From contig NZ_JAECZB010000013.1 in assembly GCF_016056295.1 (NCBI RefSeq), forward strand, positions 1 to 64,000: a stretch of 64,000 nucleotides of DNA, in the 5' to 3' direction. Both the position numbers and the translations under genes were made by a program. Under the pieces are notes generated by a model. That model made no database searches. It had not been told where the DNA came from and was given only the letters and a program-made list of their open reading frames with translations. Of the stretch, positions 43,764 through 54,236 are shown one piece after another (within the stretch, counting starts at the first letter, position 1; each line of letters begins with the position of its first letter). This DNA comes from Atlanticothrix silvestris CENA357 (GTDB taxonomy: Bacteria; Cyanobacteriota; Cyanobacteriia; Cyanobacteriales; Nostocaceae).

Positions 43764-46043
43764 ATGACACCGGATGCACTAATGAACCCGGATAAAATTT
43801 CTTTGGACGGCAAAACTTTTATTCCCGCAGAGCAGCTACCTATCCCAGAGTGGCCTTGTGTTGTGAGTGAAAGACCACAACCAACTCTGACGGCTAAGGA
43901 TGACGATTTATTTTTGGTGACGGATACAATGGGGAACATTTCTGGTTGTTCCCTCAATGATGGCAACCCCAGCATGGGACTGTTTTGCTGTGATACACGA
44001 TTTTTAAATCGTTTGGAGTTGCAGATTGAAGGGCGATCGCCGGTGCTACTAAGCAGTACTGCCGAAAAAGGGTTTTCACTGTCAATTTTGTGTGCCAATC
44101 CCAGAATCGAAGAACGTCTTAGAGCCGAAACTGTAGGCATTCGCCGGGAAATTGTCCTCAATGGGGCACTATTTGAAGAAATAGAGATTGCTAACTACAG
44201 CACAAATACCGTCAGTTTTGAACTCAGTATCAGCTTTGACGCGGATTTTGTAGATTTGTTTGAAGTCCGGGGTTATGACAGAGAAAAACGGGGTAAACTT
44301 TTGCGCCTAACGGAACCAATACCAGAAGAAAAAGCCTCTTTTGCTATTGATGGCGCTTCCTCTGTGCAAACTCAACTCCCTGAATCATTGACCTTAGCTT
44401 ATCAAGGTCTGGATGGTTTGGTAATGGAATCTCGTATACAATTCCAACATTGTCAACCAAACTACTTCAAAGGTTATACTGCGATTTGGCGACTAGAGTT
44501 GGCTTCTCACGAAACTCGTAAGCTTGGCTATCGGGTGAACATGTTCACCAACAACAAATCCAGTTCTACCGTCAGTGCAGCTTTTACCCTAGGACAAGCC
44601 AAAGCTGCTGAGTTAATGGAAGAACAGCACTGGATACAACAAATTACACGGATTAGTTCAGATAAAAGCATCTTCAACCACGTAATTGAGAGAGCTGAGC
44701 AAGATATCTATTTATTGCGCCAGTCTTTTGGCAGGTATAAGACTGTTTCTGCGGGAGTACCGTGGTTTTCTGCATTGTTTGGGCGAGATTCATTGATTAC
44801 AGCTTCCCAAACTTTAATGTTGAACCCGCAAATTGCCAAAGAAACCCTCATGCTATTGGCGACACACCAAGGTAAAATCGAGGATGATTGGCGCGAAGAA
44901 GAGCCAGGCAAAATCTTACATGAGTTGCGGTTGGGGGAAATGGCTCGTTGTCAGGAAATTCCCCATACACCATACTACGGTACAGTTGATGCTACTCCTT
45001 TATGGTTGATGCTATATGCTGAATACTACGCTTGGACTCATGATCAAGAAACCCTAGAGCAACTTTGGCCTAATGCCCTAGCAGCAATGGAGTGGATTGA
45101 TCGCAACATAAAACAAAACGGTTATCTAACTTACCACCGCAGATCTAAACGCGGTCTGGCTAACCAAGGATGGAAAGACTCCGGCGACTGTATTGTAGAC
45201 CACAAAGGAGAGCTAGCTAACGGATCAATTGCCCTGTGTGAAGTCCAAGCTTACGTTTATGCGGCGAAAATGCGGCTGGCAGAAACAGCAAGAATGAAGA
45301 AACGCCTTGATTTGGCCGATCGCTGGCAAGAAGAAGCCAGAAACCTCAAGGTTCGCTTCAATAGAGACTTCTGGATGGAAGACCAAGATTTTTGCGCTCT
45401 AGCCTTGGATGGAGATGGCAAACAAGTAGATAGTATTACATCCAACCCAGGTCACTGTCTGCATTTGGGAATTTTCACGCCCGAAAAAGCCTACAATGTA
45501 GCAGAGCGTTTGCGCGCACCAGATATGTTTAATGGTTGGGGTATTCGCACCCTTAGTAGTTTGTCACCAGCTTACAATCCGATGGGTTATCACGTCGGCT
45601 CGGTTTGGCCTCATGATAACTCTCTAGTTGCTATGGGGTTGCGATCGCTGGGACTCGTCGATCAAGCTCTAGAACTTTTCCAAGGCTTGTTTGATATGAC
45701 TATCCATCAACCTTATCAGTGTCCCCCAGAACTTTTTTGCGGTTACGAACGTAATGGTAATAAGGCTCCTGTTAAGTACCCAGTTGCCTGTACTCCACAA
45801 GCTTGGGCTACTGGCAGTATATTTCAATTACTACAAATGATCGTTAATCTAGTACCTGATGCTCAAAATAATTGCTTACGAATTATCGACCCCGCTTTGC
45901 CAGAGTCGATCAATCGCCTATCATTACACAATTTGCGAGTCGGCCCTACCATACTCGACTTAGAATTTGAGCGTTCTGGTAGTACTACAGCTTGTCGCGT
46001 TGCGAAAAAACGTGGCAACCTCAGAGTAGTTATTGAAGCTTAG
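43764..46043 (+). CDS. Amylo-alpha-1,6-glucosidase (glycogen debranching-type)
   Basis: A 759-residue enzyme with an N-terminal beta domain (DDDLFLVTDTMGNISG, GLFCCDTRFLNRLEL) and a C-terminal (alpha/alpha)6 barrel, the GDE_N_bis/GDE_C layout. WFSALFGRDSLITASQTL, DATPLWLMLYAEYYAW, GWKDSGDCIVDHKGELANGSIALCEVQAYVYAA and GYHVGSVWPHDNSLVAMGL are family blocks with acidic catalytic candidates. It is probably an alpha-glucosidase in glycogen or oligosaccharide use. The substrate is uncertain, since the domain pair is also found in enzymes for other glucans. The start is not certain, with Met7 possible. Confidence 0.85.
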   Translation: MTPDALMNPDKISLDGKTFIPAEQLPIPEWPCVVSERPQPTLTAKDDDLFLVTDTMGNISGCSLNDGNPSMGLFCCDTRFLNRLELQIEGRSPVLLSSTAEKGFSLSILCANPRIEERLRAETVGIRREIVLNGALFEEIEIANYSTNTVSFELSISFDADFVDLFEVRGYDREKRGKLLRLTEPIPEEKASFAIDGASSVQTQLPESLTLAYQGLDGLVMESRIQFQHCQPNYFKGYTAIWRLELASHETRKLGYRVNMFTNNKSSSTVSAAFTLGQAKAAELMEEQHWIQQITRISSDKSIFNHVIERAEQDIYLLRQSFGRYKTVSAGVPWFSALFGRDSLITASQTLMLNPQIAKETLMLLATHQGKIEDDWREEEPGKILHELRLGEMARCQEIPHTPYYGTVDATPLWLMLYAEYYAWTHDQETLEQLWPNALAAMEWIDRNIKQNGYLTYHRRSKRGLANQGWKDSGDCIVDHKGELANGSIALCEVQAYVYAAKMRLAETARMKKRLDLADRWQEEARNLKVRFNRDFWMEDQDFCALALDGDGKQVDSITSNPGHCLHLGIFTPEKAYNVAERLRAPDMFNGWGIRTLSSLSPAYNPMGYHVGSVWPHDNSLVAMGLRSLGLVDQALELFQGLFDMTIHQPYQCPPELFCGYERNGNKAPVKYPVACTPQAWATGSIFQLLQMIVNLVPDAQNNCLRIIDPALPESINRLSLHNLRVGPTILDLEFERSGSTTACRVAKKRGNLRVVIEA

Positions 46044-46173
46044 AAATTGAATAGGGAGTAGATAATTTATTTTATCGCTCCCTGCTTTCTACTTTATGCT
46101 TCCTGCAATTAATCAGCGATATAACTCAACTACCATTTCGCGTTTCACACCTTAATGAATCATCGCCACTAAT

Positions 46174-46503
46174 TTATGCTTCTTCTGCGTTTTCACTTTT
46201 ATGTCCTGGAGAAGCTTCATAAAGAGCATCTAAATGTTGACGAGCATCATCAACGTTGATAGAGCGCATCACCAATAGTGGTTCTTTAATCAAATTGCCT
46301 GCATTATCTAACAATTCTGGATGGGGTACAAACTGTCTTTTTGATGAGAAATAACCAAACTCACCCTGATTATCCATTTGCGAAGATCTGGCTGGATAAG
46401 GTCTCTCTCGATCAAAACTGAACATGATTAAATTACGAATTAAGTTAGCAACAGCTATGACCGCAAGAATAGTAAAAGCAAGAATGTAAAGTAGGTGTAA
46501 CAT
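46174..46503 (-). CDS. DUF2973 membrane protein
   Basis: About 109 residues from ATG 46503, with GGAGGA seven bases upstream. One N-terminal membrane helix (MLHLLYILAFTILAVIAVANLIRNLIMF) is followed by a soluble domain (GYFSSKRQFVPHPELLDNAGN, PLLVMRSINVDDARQHLDALYEASP). I recognise it as DUF2973, a cyanobacterial family often next to DUF2605, as here. Function unknown; probably thylakoid or plasma membrane. Confidence 0.8.
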   Translation of the reverse strand: MLHLLYILAFTILAVIAVANLIRNLIMFSFDRERPYPARSSQMDNQGEFGYFSSKRQFVPHPELLDNAGNLIKEPLLVMRSINVDDARQHLDALYEASPGHKSENAEEA

Positions 46504-46709
46504 CAAATTTTCCTCCAGGAGCAAGCAAATTTAAAACCTTATACTGTAGCGTTTAGCTTCACCGATTCCATGAATTGCAGCGAAGCTAGATACTTAATGC
46601 ACTTTTTTTTATATGAAAAAATTTTCAAGCCTTATTTAGATAACGGTAGCATAGGATACATTATTTGTTAATAAAAATAATGTTAAGGATTTTAGACTAT
46701 CAATGCGAT

Positions 46710-47048
46710 TTATATACCGTCTGGTTTTTGCCAACCAGTTTGCTGAGAACGAAAGCGCATTGCCACATTCCAGCATTCTGTTACCAATTGATGCCAGGGC
46801 ATTAAAGTTGCCATATCAATCCCGACTTGTCCACCAGTCGCAGCAAACAACATCTTTGCAGTGTTCAACTCCTCTTGCGCTTGCTTAACTCGCAATAGCA
46901 AGTCAGATTGGCCTTGTTCACTCATAAATGAAAGCCGTTCTGTTTCCAGAAAGTTACGCGATCGCGCAAACCAGTACTGAAAGTCATCTAACAACGGTTC
47001 TAAAATCGTTTTCAGCAGATCGGGCCCTGGTAAATTTGAGTCTCGCAT
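46710..47048 (-). CDS. DUF2605 protein
   Basis: A 112-residue helical protein (LLKTILEPLLDDFQYWFARSRNFLETERLSFMSEQGQSDLLLRVKQAQEELNTAKMLFAATGGQVGID). It fits the cyanobacterial DUF2605 family and lies 200 bp upstream of the DUF2973 gene on the same strand, so the two may act together. Function unknown. Confidence 0.8.
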   Translation of the reverse strand: MRDSNLPGPDLLKTILEPLLDDFQYWFARSRNFLETERLSFMSEQGQSDLLLRVKQAQEELNTAKMLFAATGGQVGIDMATLMPWHQLVTECWNVAMRFRSQQTGWQKPDGI

Positions 47049-47534
47049 AAATGAGAAGCATACTTCTAACTTCCTTATTAATATTAACGTAATTTACAAT
47101 TCTTAACATTAATATTTGCTCTCTCTGAAGAGATATTTTTTAAAAAATCTGTAATCTTTGTTACTAAAGTGCCTTTATATACTTGATGAAAATTTTTCAG
47201 TTATTTTGCTTAATTGACTTCACCAATTAATACACAAATGCTTACGTATATAATTCAAAATCCAAAACTTTGAGGATTAGTGATAAAAATATTTGTGTAT
47301 TTAAAAGCACTTATATGTCCTAATGCTTAAATTTATGGTTGAAGTATTGAATCAGAAATTGCTGTCTGTTCGTCACCATAAATTAATTCAACAGTTAAAA
47401 TAGAAAGCTCAATTGGCAAAAATTAAAGTCGTTATAGTTGAAGAAGTCTACACATTACAACACAACGCACTCACGTATTTGGGTAGATTTTTCGCAACAC
47501 CAACTGATAAATTACTTGTGCAATCACTTCGCCA
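47049..47534. other. Intergenic region upstream of thrS
   Basis: About 486 AT-rich bases between divergent genes. A TTG-started frame from 47413 reads KIKVVIVEEVYTL, faintly like the start of a response-regulator receiver, but it breaks off at once and runs into thrS in another frame. No known thrS leader was recognised. Confidence 0.4.
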
Positions 47535-49379
47535 ATGGTTCAGCAACCGATGTCGCCTAATCAAGATCCCAATCAGCCGGAACAACCTGAAAAAATGTAT
47601 TTACCGCGTACCAGCGAATCGGAGGAGTTAAAAAAGATTCGCCACACAGCTTCTCATGTGATGGCTATGGCAGTACAAAAGCTGTTTCCCAAGGCGCAAG
47701 TTACAATCGGCCCCTGGATTGAGAATGGATTCTATTATGACTTTGATAGTCCAGAACCATTTAGCGATAAGGATCTGAAAGCTATCCAGAAAGAGATGAT
47801 CAAGATCATCAATCGCAAATTGCCAGTTATTCAAGAAGAAGTTAGTCGAGAAGAAGCACAAAGTCGAATCCAGAGTATTAATGAACCTTACAAATTAGAA
47901 ATACTAGCAGATATTAAAAAAGAACCAATCACGATTTACCACCTAGGAAATGAATGGTGGGATTTGTGTGCCGGGCCTCATTTAGACAACACCAGTGAAT
48001 TAAACCCCAAGGCAATTGAATTAGAAAGTGTTGCTGGCGCTTATTGGCGTGGGGATGAAACAAAGGCGCAGCTGCAACGCATCTATGCTACTGCTTGGGA
48101 AACCCCAGAACAACTTGCTGAGTACAAACGGCGGAAAGAAGAAGCCCTGCGGCGTGACCACCGTAAACTGGGTAAGGAACTGGGATTATTTATATTCTCC
48201 GAGCTAGTGGGGCCAGGTTTACCCCTGTGGACACCTAAAGGCACTTTATTGCGGAGTCTTTTAGAAGACTTCCTTAAGCAGGAACAGCTAAAACGAGGTT
48301 ATTTACCTGTAGTAACACCTCACATTGGCAGAGTGGATTTATTTAAAACCTCTGGGCATTGGCAGCAGTATAAAGAAGATATGTTTCCCATGATGGCAGA
48401 GGATGAGGAAGCTGCCACCATAGAACAAGGCTTCGTCCTCAAGCCAATGAATTGCCCTTTTCACATCCAAATATATAAAAGTGAATTGCGTTCTTACCGG
48501 GAACTACCAATGCGCCTAGCAGAATTTGGTACTGTTTACCGCTACGAACAGTCAGGAGAATTGGGCGGTTTGACGCGGGTACGCGGTTTTACTGTGGATG
48601 ATTCTCACCTGTTTGTTACTCCAGAACAACTCGACAGCGAATTCATCAGCGTTGTGGATTTAATTTTGTCGGTGTTCAATAAGTTGCAGCTGAAGAACTT
48701 TAAAGCACGACTTAGTTTCCGCGACCCAGCTAGCGATAAATACATCGGTTCTGACGAAATTTGGGACAAAGCCGAAGGTGCAATTCGCCGGGCTGTGCAA
48801 CAGTTAGGAATGGAACACTTTGAAGGAATCGGGGAAGCGGCTTTTTACGGCCCCAAACTCGACTTTATCTTTAGTGATGCCTTAGAACGAGAGTGGCAAT
48901 TAGGAACCGTCCAAGTCGATTACAACTTACCAGAACGTTTTGATTTGGAATATGTCGCTGAGGATGGTTCACGCAAACGCCCAGTGATGATTCATCGTGC
49001 GCCCTTTGGTTCTTTAGAACGACTGATTGGAATTTTAATTGAAGAGTACGCTGGTGATTTCCCTGTTTGGTTAGCACCAGTGCAAATTAAATTGCTACCA
49101 GTAGGTGAAGCCCAATTAGATTTTACCAAAGATGTAGCCGCGAAAATGTTAGCTGTGAGTATCCGCGCTGAAGTCGATACCAGTGGCGATCGCCTAGGTA
49201 AATTGATTCGCAATGCCGAGAAACAAAAAATACCAGTCATGGCAGTGGTAGGAGCAAAGGAAGTAGAAACCAACAGCTTGAGCATCCGTACCCGCGCCTC
49301 TGGAGAGTTGGGAACAATATCTATAGATGAAGTGGTGGACAAGATGAAGAATGCGATCGCTAACTTCGAGAATTTCTAG
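47535..49379 (+). CDS. thrS: Threonyl-tRNA synthetase
   Basis: A 614-residue class II synthetase lacking the N-terminal TGS domain. The editing domain is present (HTASHVMAMAVQKLFP with His-x3-His, and LCAGPHL with Cys and His), so mischarged Ser-tRNA clearance is expected. The catalytic part shows PLWTPKGTLLRSLLEDFL, LKPMNCPFHIQIYKS (zinc Cys), RLAEFGTVYRYEQSGELGGLTRVRGFTVDDSHLF and IHRAPFGSLERLIGILIEEY. The anticodon domain ends it. Some cyanobacteria have two ThrRS paralogs; which one this is cannot be told. A strong terminator follows. Confidence 0.97.
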   Translation: MVQQPMSPNQDPNQPEQPEKMYLPRTSESEELKKIRHTASHVMAMAVQKLFPKAQVTIGPWIENGFYYDFDSPEPFSDKDLKAIQKEMIKIINRKLPVIQEEVSREEAQSRIQSINEPYKLEILADIKKEPITIYHLGNEWWDLCAGPHLDNTSELNPKAIELESVAGAYWRGDETKAQLQRIYATAWETPEQLAEYKRRKEEALRRDHRKLGKELGLFIFSELVGPGLPLWTPKGTLLRSLLEDFLKQEQLKRGYLPVVTPHIGRVDLFKTSGHWQQYKEDMFPMMAEDEEAATIEQGFVLKPMNCPFHIQIYKSELRSYRELPMRLAEFGTVYRYEQSGELGGLTRVRGFTVDDSHLFVTPEQLDSEFISVVDLILSVFNKLQLKNFKARLSFRDPASDKYIGSDEIWDKAEGAIRRAVQQLGMEHFEGIGEAAFYGPKLDFIFSDALEREWQLGTVQVDYNLPERFDLEYVAEDGSRKRPVMIHRAPFGSLERLIGILIEEYAGDFPVWLAPVQIKLLPVGEAQLDFTKDVAAKMLAVSIRAEVDTSGDRLGKLIRNAEKQKIPVMAVVGAKEVETNSLSIRTRASGELGTISIDEVVDKMKNAIANFENF

Positions 49380-49414
49380 TTACAAAAGCTAACACAATTA
49401 ATCTAGCTAGACTC

Positions 49415-49452
49415 CTCGCTAACATTACCACCTTGTTAGCGGGATTTTTTTT
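49415..49452 (+). terminator. Rho-independent terminator after thrS
   Basis: A 10-bp stem (CTCGCTAACA / TGTTAGCGGG, 49415-49424 and 49434-49443, one G-T pair) followed by A and eight T. Confidence 0.88.
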
Positions 49453-49583
49453 GCCAAAAATCCCTGAGTGTCAAAGCAAATATAAATCTATCTATGCTTA
49501 CCTAGGCAAAAGACTTATGAAGAAATTGTTACAAAGTTTAGTAGAATGACATCATCCACAAATAAGTATTTTTTCTTATTGAC

Positions 49584-51272
49584 ATGATAGCGGATCGATT
49601 TCCCTGGCTTACCGCGATTGTTTTGCTGCCACTTGTAGCTTCCTTTCTTATACCTGTGCTGCCTGATAAAGATGGTAAACTTGTGCGCTGGTATGCACTG
49701 GGTGTAGGTATCGCAGACTTTGCCTTGATGTGTTACGCCTTTTGGAAGCATTACGATGTTAGCAATGCTAGTTTTCAGCTCGCGGAAAATTATGCCTGGG
49801 TACCTCAGTTAGGTCTGAACTGGGCATTATCGGTCGATGGACTTTCAGTCCCGCTTGTACTTCTAGCAGGATTTGTCACTACACTCTCGATTTTTTCGGC
49901 CTGGCAAGTTGATCATAGACCCCGCCTCTTCTATTTTCTGATGTTGGTGCTGTATTCTGCCCAGGTAGGGGTGTTTGTTGCTAAAGACTTGCTGCTGTTT
50001 TTTATTATGTGGGAAGTCGAGCTAATTCCCGTATACCTATTAGTCTGCATTTGGGGTGGACAAAGGCGGCGTTATGCAGCTACAAAATTCTTACTATATA
50101 CCGCAGCAGCTTCTATATTTATTTTGGTGGCAGCCATAGCAATGGGGCTATATGGTGGCGGTAATATGACATTTGATATCACCGCCCTCGGCATAAAGGA
50201 ATATCCCCTTGGTTTACAACTACTGCTTTACGCAGGCTTGCTGATTGCCTTTGGTGTCAAACTTGCTGTTTTCCCCATGCATACTTGGCTGCCGGATGCT
50301 CATGGCGAAGCATCCTCTCCTGTGTCGATGATTCTGGCTGGTGTGTTGCTGAAGATGGGCGGATACGGCCTAATTCGCTTGAATCTTGAACTGCTTCCCG
50401 ATGCACATATTTACTTTGCGCCAGTTCTAGCCATTTTAGGTGTAGTCAATATTATCTATGGCGCATTGAATTCCTTTGCTCAGACCAATATGAAGCGGCG
50501 TTTGGCTTATTCGTCGATTTCTCACATGGGGTTTGTACTGCTGGGGATTGCGTCCTTCACTGATTTGGGAATCAACGGTGCGATGTTGCAGATGATTTCG
50601 CATGGCTTGATTGCATCAGTGCTGTTCTTCTTAGCAGGTGTTACCTACGATCGCACCCACACAATGGTAATGAAAGACATGGGTGGTATTGGTCAAGCGA
50701 TGCCCAAAGTGTTTGCTCTGTTTACAATTGGAGCGATGGCATCTCTGGCTCTCCCTGGGATGAGTGGCTTTGCTGGCGAACTGTCGGTATTCGTTGGTGT
50801 GACAACCAGTGACGTTTACAGTTCGATTTTCTGCACCGTAACGGTTTTTCTTGCCGCAGTCGGAGTTATCCTCACACCTATCTATCTACTTTCCATGCTG
50901 CGACAGGTATTTTATGGTGAGGTTGCAGTCCCCGTATGCGACATTAATAATGCCAGCTTAGAAAATCAAGAAGATGAGGGAACGGTTTGTTTTGGTACAG
51001 ACTGTCTTGTTCCAGAGGAAACTGTGTACGACGATGCTAGACCGCGTGAGGTATTTATTGCTGCCTGTTTTTTAGTGGTCATTATCGGTATTGGTTTCTA
51101 TCCCAAGATGGCTATGCAGATGTATGACGTGAAGACTGTAGCAGTGAATACTCATATTCGCCAGTCTTACGCTATAGTTTCGCAAACCAATCCTCGGATG
51201 TATGCTAATAGATTTTTAGTTCCGCAAATCTCAGAGCCTGAGGTAACGCCCATTTTGGGAACTTTAAAGTAA
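49584..51272 (+). CDS. ndhD: NAD(P)H-quinone oxidoreductase subunit 4, copy A
   Basis: A 562-residue, about 14-helix proton-pumping subunit of NDH-1 (NuoM/NdhD). The Glu in [16 protein letters not shown] and Lys in [42 protein letters not shown] belong to the proton path. It is about 65-70 percent like the copy at 55203 by eye. Near residue 450 it has an insertion with three Cys ([18 protein letters not shown], then VCFGTDC) that the other copy lacks. NdhD1/D2 paralogs serve respiratory and cyclic electron flow; with ndhF absent, assignment to D1 or D2 is open. Confidence 0.94.
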   Translation: MIADRFPWLTAIVLLPLVASFLIPVLPDKDGKLVRWYALGVGIADFALMCYAFWKHYDVSNASFQLAENYAWVPQLGLNWALSVDGLSVPLVLLAGFVTTLSIFSAWQVDHRPRLFYFLMLVLYSAQVGVFVAKDLLLFFIMWEVELIPVYLLVCIWGGQRRRYAATKFLLYTAAASIFILVAAIAMGLYGGGNMTFDITALGIKEYPLGLQLLLYAGLLIAFGVKLAVFPMHTWLPDAHGEASSPVSMILAGVLLKMGGYGLIRLNLELLPDAHIYFAPVLAILGVVNIIYGALNSFAQTNMKRRLAYSSISHMGFVLLGIASFTDLGINGAMLQMISHGLIASVLFFLAGVTYDRTHTMVMKDMGGIGQAMPKVFALFTIGAMASLALPGMSGFAGELSVFVGVTTSDVYSSIFCTVTVFLAAVGVILTPIYLLSMLRQVFYGEVAVPVCDINNASLENQEDEGTVCFGTDCLVPEETVYDDARPREVFIAACFLVVIIGIGFYPKMAMQMYDVKTVAVNTHIRQSYAIVSQTNPRMYANRFLVPQISEPEVTPILGTLK

Positions 51273-51495
51273 GCTTTTTGAAATCTATTTCTGTGGAAAA
51301 GAGCGATCGCTTCTAATATTGAGGTGATCGCTTTTAAATTAGGATTTTGCGATCGCATGAGGTGAGACACTTATAAAACTGGTGTTGAAAAGAAAAAAGT
51401 TTTGTGTAGTTAGCTCATCTTGAATCTTGGATTTTAAGGAGCGCTCTGAATTAATTGTGGCAAAATTGGGCAGTCTAATAAATAGTTAGATCCTA

Positions 51496-52319
51496 ATGTT
51501 ATTTGTGTTTATGTCACAATATTTATTTTCCAATTTCAAAAACAGTGAATTTCAGGCATTACATCAGGAAATAGCTCAATTTTTTGATATCAAAGAAGAA
51601 GAATTATATTACCTCTACCAATTGTTGCGCGAAGAATTCGAAATAGAGGGCTATCCCGAACATACTCTCAGCAGGAACATTTTTTGTTCAGGCGATCAGA
51701 GCTTTCAAAAACTCTATGATGAAGCTTTGATTATCGGAATTGATATTCCTAGTATTCTGGAACTAGAGTTGATATTCCTAGTATTCTGGAACTAAATGAT
51801 GGTGTTTTAGATAAAAAAACAGTTGTCATCCTTGGGCAAGATCCCCGAAGAGAAAGTGATGAAAGAATAGAAGAAATTGTCATAGGAACACCATACGCAA
51901 TGCATTTAAAAGACTGCCGTGAAAAATTACGAAATACTAGAGTTTACTTTGATTTAATACAAGTGTTGCTAGAAGGAGGTTATCGAGTTTATCTGACAGA
52001 TGTATTCAAAATTTGGGTCAGCAAGTCTAGTAACGGTTATCGCAGTATTCGTCTTAATCAAAAAGACTGCGATCGCTTTATCAAGGTTTTGCAAGGCGAG
52101 TTAAATATATTTAAACCAATTGCCGTCATAAGTTGGGGAAAAGTAGCTAATCAAACTGTTAAGAATTTAGACTTAAAAACCAACCATTTTGCCTTTCCAC
52201 ATCCTAGCGGTGCTGCAAATGGTGCATGGCGTAAACTTCTAGGTAAATCACCAACACGAGAAAACAAAGTTAACTTCTGGAAACAGACAATCATTGGCTA
52301 TTTAAATGATTTATCCTGA
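51496..52319 (+). pseudogene. Uracil-DNA-glycosylase-like gene broken by a 29-bp tandem duplication
   Basis: Two frames (51496-51795 and 51900-52319) are parts of one gene. The stretch ttgatattcctagtattc is repeated with a 29-bp period (51740-51768 and 51769-51797); 29 is not a multiple of three. Removing one copy joins IPSILEL directly to NDGVLDKKTVVILGQDPRRESDER and the rest in frame. The restored protein has VVILGQDP, like UDG motif 1 (GQDPY), and FPHPSGAAN, like the HPSP motif. The N-terminal half is a helical region. As it stands the product would stop at FLVFWN before the active site. It could be a recent loss or phase-variable. Confidence 0.78.
51740..51797 (+). repeat. 29-bp tandem duplication within the UDG-like gene
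   Basis: Two copies with 26 identical bases (51740-51765, 51769-51794), separated by gag; period 29. This is the mutation that splits the reading frame. Confidence 0.92.
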
Positions 52320-52398
52320 TACAAAATTGCTTGTTACTCGAATTATATAACGAGAATTTATTAACAAAGTTTGGTGGCTGAGTCGCAATTTGCTCAAA

Positions 52399-52734
52399 CT
52401 ATGCCACAGCAAATCCTGTGTATGGTCTAACATCTGGCTCATGAAATGCTAAAACAATATCCTCTTTAGGAATACCAGCTTGGACTAATTCATTGGCAAT
52501 TCCGTCTTCTGTTCCGTCTCGTTGCACCCAAACTTTACCATTAGTAATGCTGAGATGAATTAGACAACCATGAATGCGTCCTTCTTTACCCCAACCAACA
52601 GAAACAATTAAATATTGGTCTGTTTCAGGATCAAAAGCAGCTTGATTTTCAATATCTGCATTTGCATAAGAAATATTGATATACTGTTTGATAACATCCC
52701 GAATAATTTGACGATATTTTGCTAACTTATCCAT
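52399..52734 (-). CDS. xisI: XisI family protein
   Basis: A 111-residue protein matching XisI, one of the fdxN-element excision controlling factors of Anabaena. KYRQIIRDVIKQYIN, DPETDQYLIVSVGWGKEGRIHGCLIHLSI, KVWVQRDGTEDGIANELVQAGIPKEDIVLAFHEPDVRPYTGFAVA are family blocks. It overlaps xisH by 13 bases. XisH/XisI pairs occur in many copies in cyanobacteria far from any excised element, and their general role is unknown. Confidence 0.94.
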   Translation of the reverse strand: MDKLAKYRQIIRDVIKQYINISYANADIENQAAFDPETDQYLIVSVGWGKEGRIHGCLIHLSITNGKVWVQRDGTEDGIANELVQAGIPKEDIVLAFHEPDVRPYTGFAVA

Positions 52735-53138
52735 TTCAAAATTACCTCATTTTTTGGTTCAAAGATAATTAATTTAATCAGCTTTTTGTCTAATAAAATC
52801 TGTCCAATAGCTTCTTCAAACAAATCAGCATAAACATTTTGACGAATAGCCAAATATAATTCTCTGTCTGGCTGTATTAATTCCAAAGAATTCTCATAAA
52901 TAATATATTGTCCTACAGCATTTTTCAAATCTTCAATTTCAGAAGCACCAACAAAGCTTTTGATTTCTACAGCAATTTTACGACCTTGTTTTTCGGCAGC
53001 CAAAAGTTTTTCTGCACCTAAATCAATAAACAAATCTTTTCTACCAATCTTTAGTGTCAGTGGATCGTGGGTAATTATCCATTGATCTTTGATTAAGGCA
53101 TTTCTCACACTATCGTGATAGATATCTTTTGCTGGCAC
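52722..53138 (-). CDS. xisH: XisH family protein
   Basis: A 138-residue XisH protein. MPAKDIYHDSVRNALIKDQWIITHDPL is the family start. FIDLGAEKLLAAEKQGRKIAVEIKSF carries a PD-(D/E)XK-like set (Asp, Glu-x-Lys), so a nuclease fold is likely. It is translationally coupled to xisI. No recombinase (XisF) or fdxN element is in the window. Confidence 0.94.
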   Translation of the reverse strand: MPAKDIYHDSVRNALIKDQWIITHDPLTLKIGRKDLFIDLGAEKLLAAEKQGRKIAVEIKSFVGASEIEDLKNAVGQYIIYENSLELIQPDRELYLAIRQNVYADLFEEAIGQILLDKKLIKLIIFEPKNEVILKWIS

Positions 53139-53303
53139 TCTAGATTCTCAGATAGCAAATGATTACACTATTTAGTATATCCCTAATTTTTATTCAGGAT
53201 TACCAGGAAAATATTCTCCAAATCGCTAACGCAAAGGTGTAAAATTTCGACTTTTCAACCCTTTATATGAGATGCTGTTTGATTAGTTAGTGAATATTTG
53301 CAG

Positions 53304-54227
53304 ATGTCTGGTGTTTCTAGTGTCAATGTTACTGTTCCTGCCACAACTGCTAATTTGGGGCCTGGTTTTGACTGCATCGGCGCAGCTTTAACGCTGTACA
53401 ACGAGTTTAACTTCACTCGCCTAGAAGAAGGTGGGTTAACTATTCATGTCACAGGCGCAGAAGCTGAACGAGTACAAACTGATGAGAGCAATCTTCTCTA
53501 TCAGGCATTTTTGAAGTTATATCAATATATAGAGCAAACGCCGCCATCTGTGAAAATGGAGATTCAGTTGGGTGTACCACTAGCGCGGGGTTTGGGTAGT
53601 TCGGCAACAGCAATTGTTGGTGGGTTAATTGGTGCTAATGAATTAGCGGGTACGCCTCTGTCTGTGTTGCAAGTAATGGAATTAGCGATCGCAATGGAAG
53701 GACATCCTGATAATGTCGTTCCAGCTTTGTTAGGGGGATGTCGTCTGGCTGCTAGTAGTGATACAGGTTGGGAAATTTGTGATGTTCCCTGGCATCAAAA
53801 TGTTATACCAGTTGTAGCTATTCCTGATTTTGAACTTTCCACCAAAGAGGCGCGGCGGGTTTTACCAACACAAGTAAGTCGTGCAGATGCGATTTTCAAT
53901 ACGGCGCATCTAGGTTTATTATTGCGTGGTTTGGAAACTGGTAAGAGAGAATGGTTAAGAGCTGCTTTGCAAGATAGGTTACATCAGCCTTATCGTCAAG
54001 CCTTGATTTCTGGTTACGATGCTGTTAAGGCAGCTGCGATCGCTGCTGGTGCTTATGGCATGGTGATTAGTGGTGCGGGGCCAACGCTGTTAGCTTTAGC
54101 AGATACAACACAGTCACAGGCTGTAGAAATGGCAATGTTAACCGCTTGGCAAGAAGCAGGAATTACAGCTGTTGTGCGATCGCTTTGCATTGATACCCAA
54201 GGCGCAAGCAGCTTTCACGAAGGATAA
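53304..54227 (+). CDS. thrB: Homoserine kinase
   Basis: A 307-residue GHMP kinase phosphorylating homoserine in threonine synthesis, from ATG 53304. [27 protein letters not shown] is the opening block, [27 protein letters not shown] the ATP loop, [19 protein letters not shown] and [17 protein letters not shown] the later motifs. It precedes a small coiled-coil gene by 9 bases. Confidence 0.97.
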   Translation: MSGVSSVNVTVPATTANLGPGFDCIGAALTLYNEFNFTRLEEGGLTIHVTGAEAERVQTDESNLLYQAFLKLYQYIEQTPPSVKMEIQLGVPLARGLGSSATAIVGGLIGANELAGTPLSVLQVMELAIAMEGHPDNVVPALLGGCRLAASSDTGWEICDVPWHQNVIPVVAIPDFELSTKEARRVLPTQVSRADAIFNTAHLGLLLRGLETGKREWLRAALQDRLHQPYRQALISGYDAVKAAAIAAGAYGMVISGAGPTLLALADTTQSQAVEMAMLTAWQEAGITAVVRSLCIDTQGASSFHEG

Positions 54228-54236
54228 ACAGGAATT

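Noticed and set aside
43680-43796. 38-codon leader peptide ahead of the glucosidase
   Set aside because: ATG-started but lacks a ribosome site and overlaps the glucosidase start; chance is sufficient explanation.
47413-47631. Response-regulator-like frame before thrS
   Set aside because: Only about 11 residues (KIKVVIVEEVY) recall a receiver start; it runs into thrS in another frame and has no further motif.
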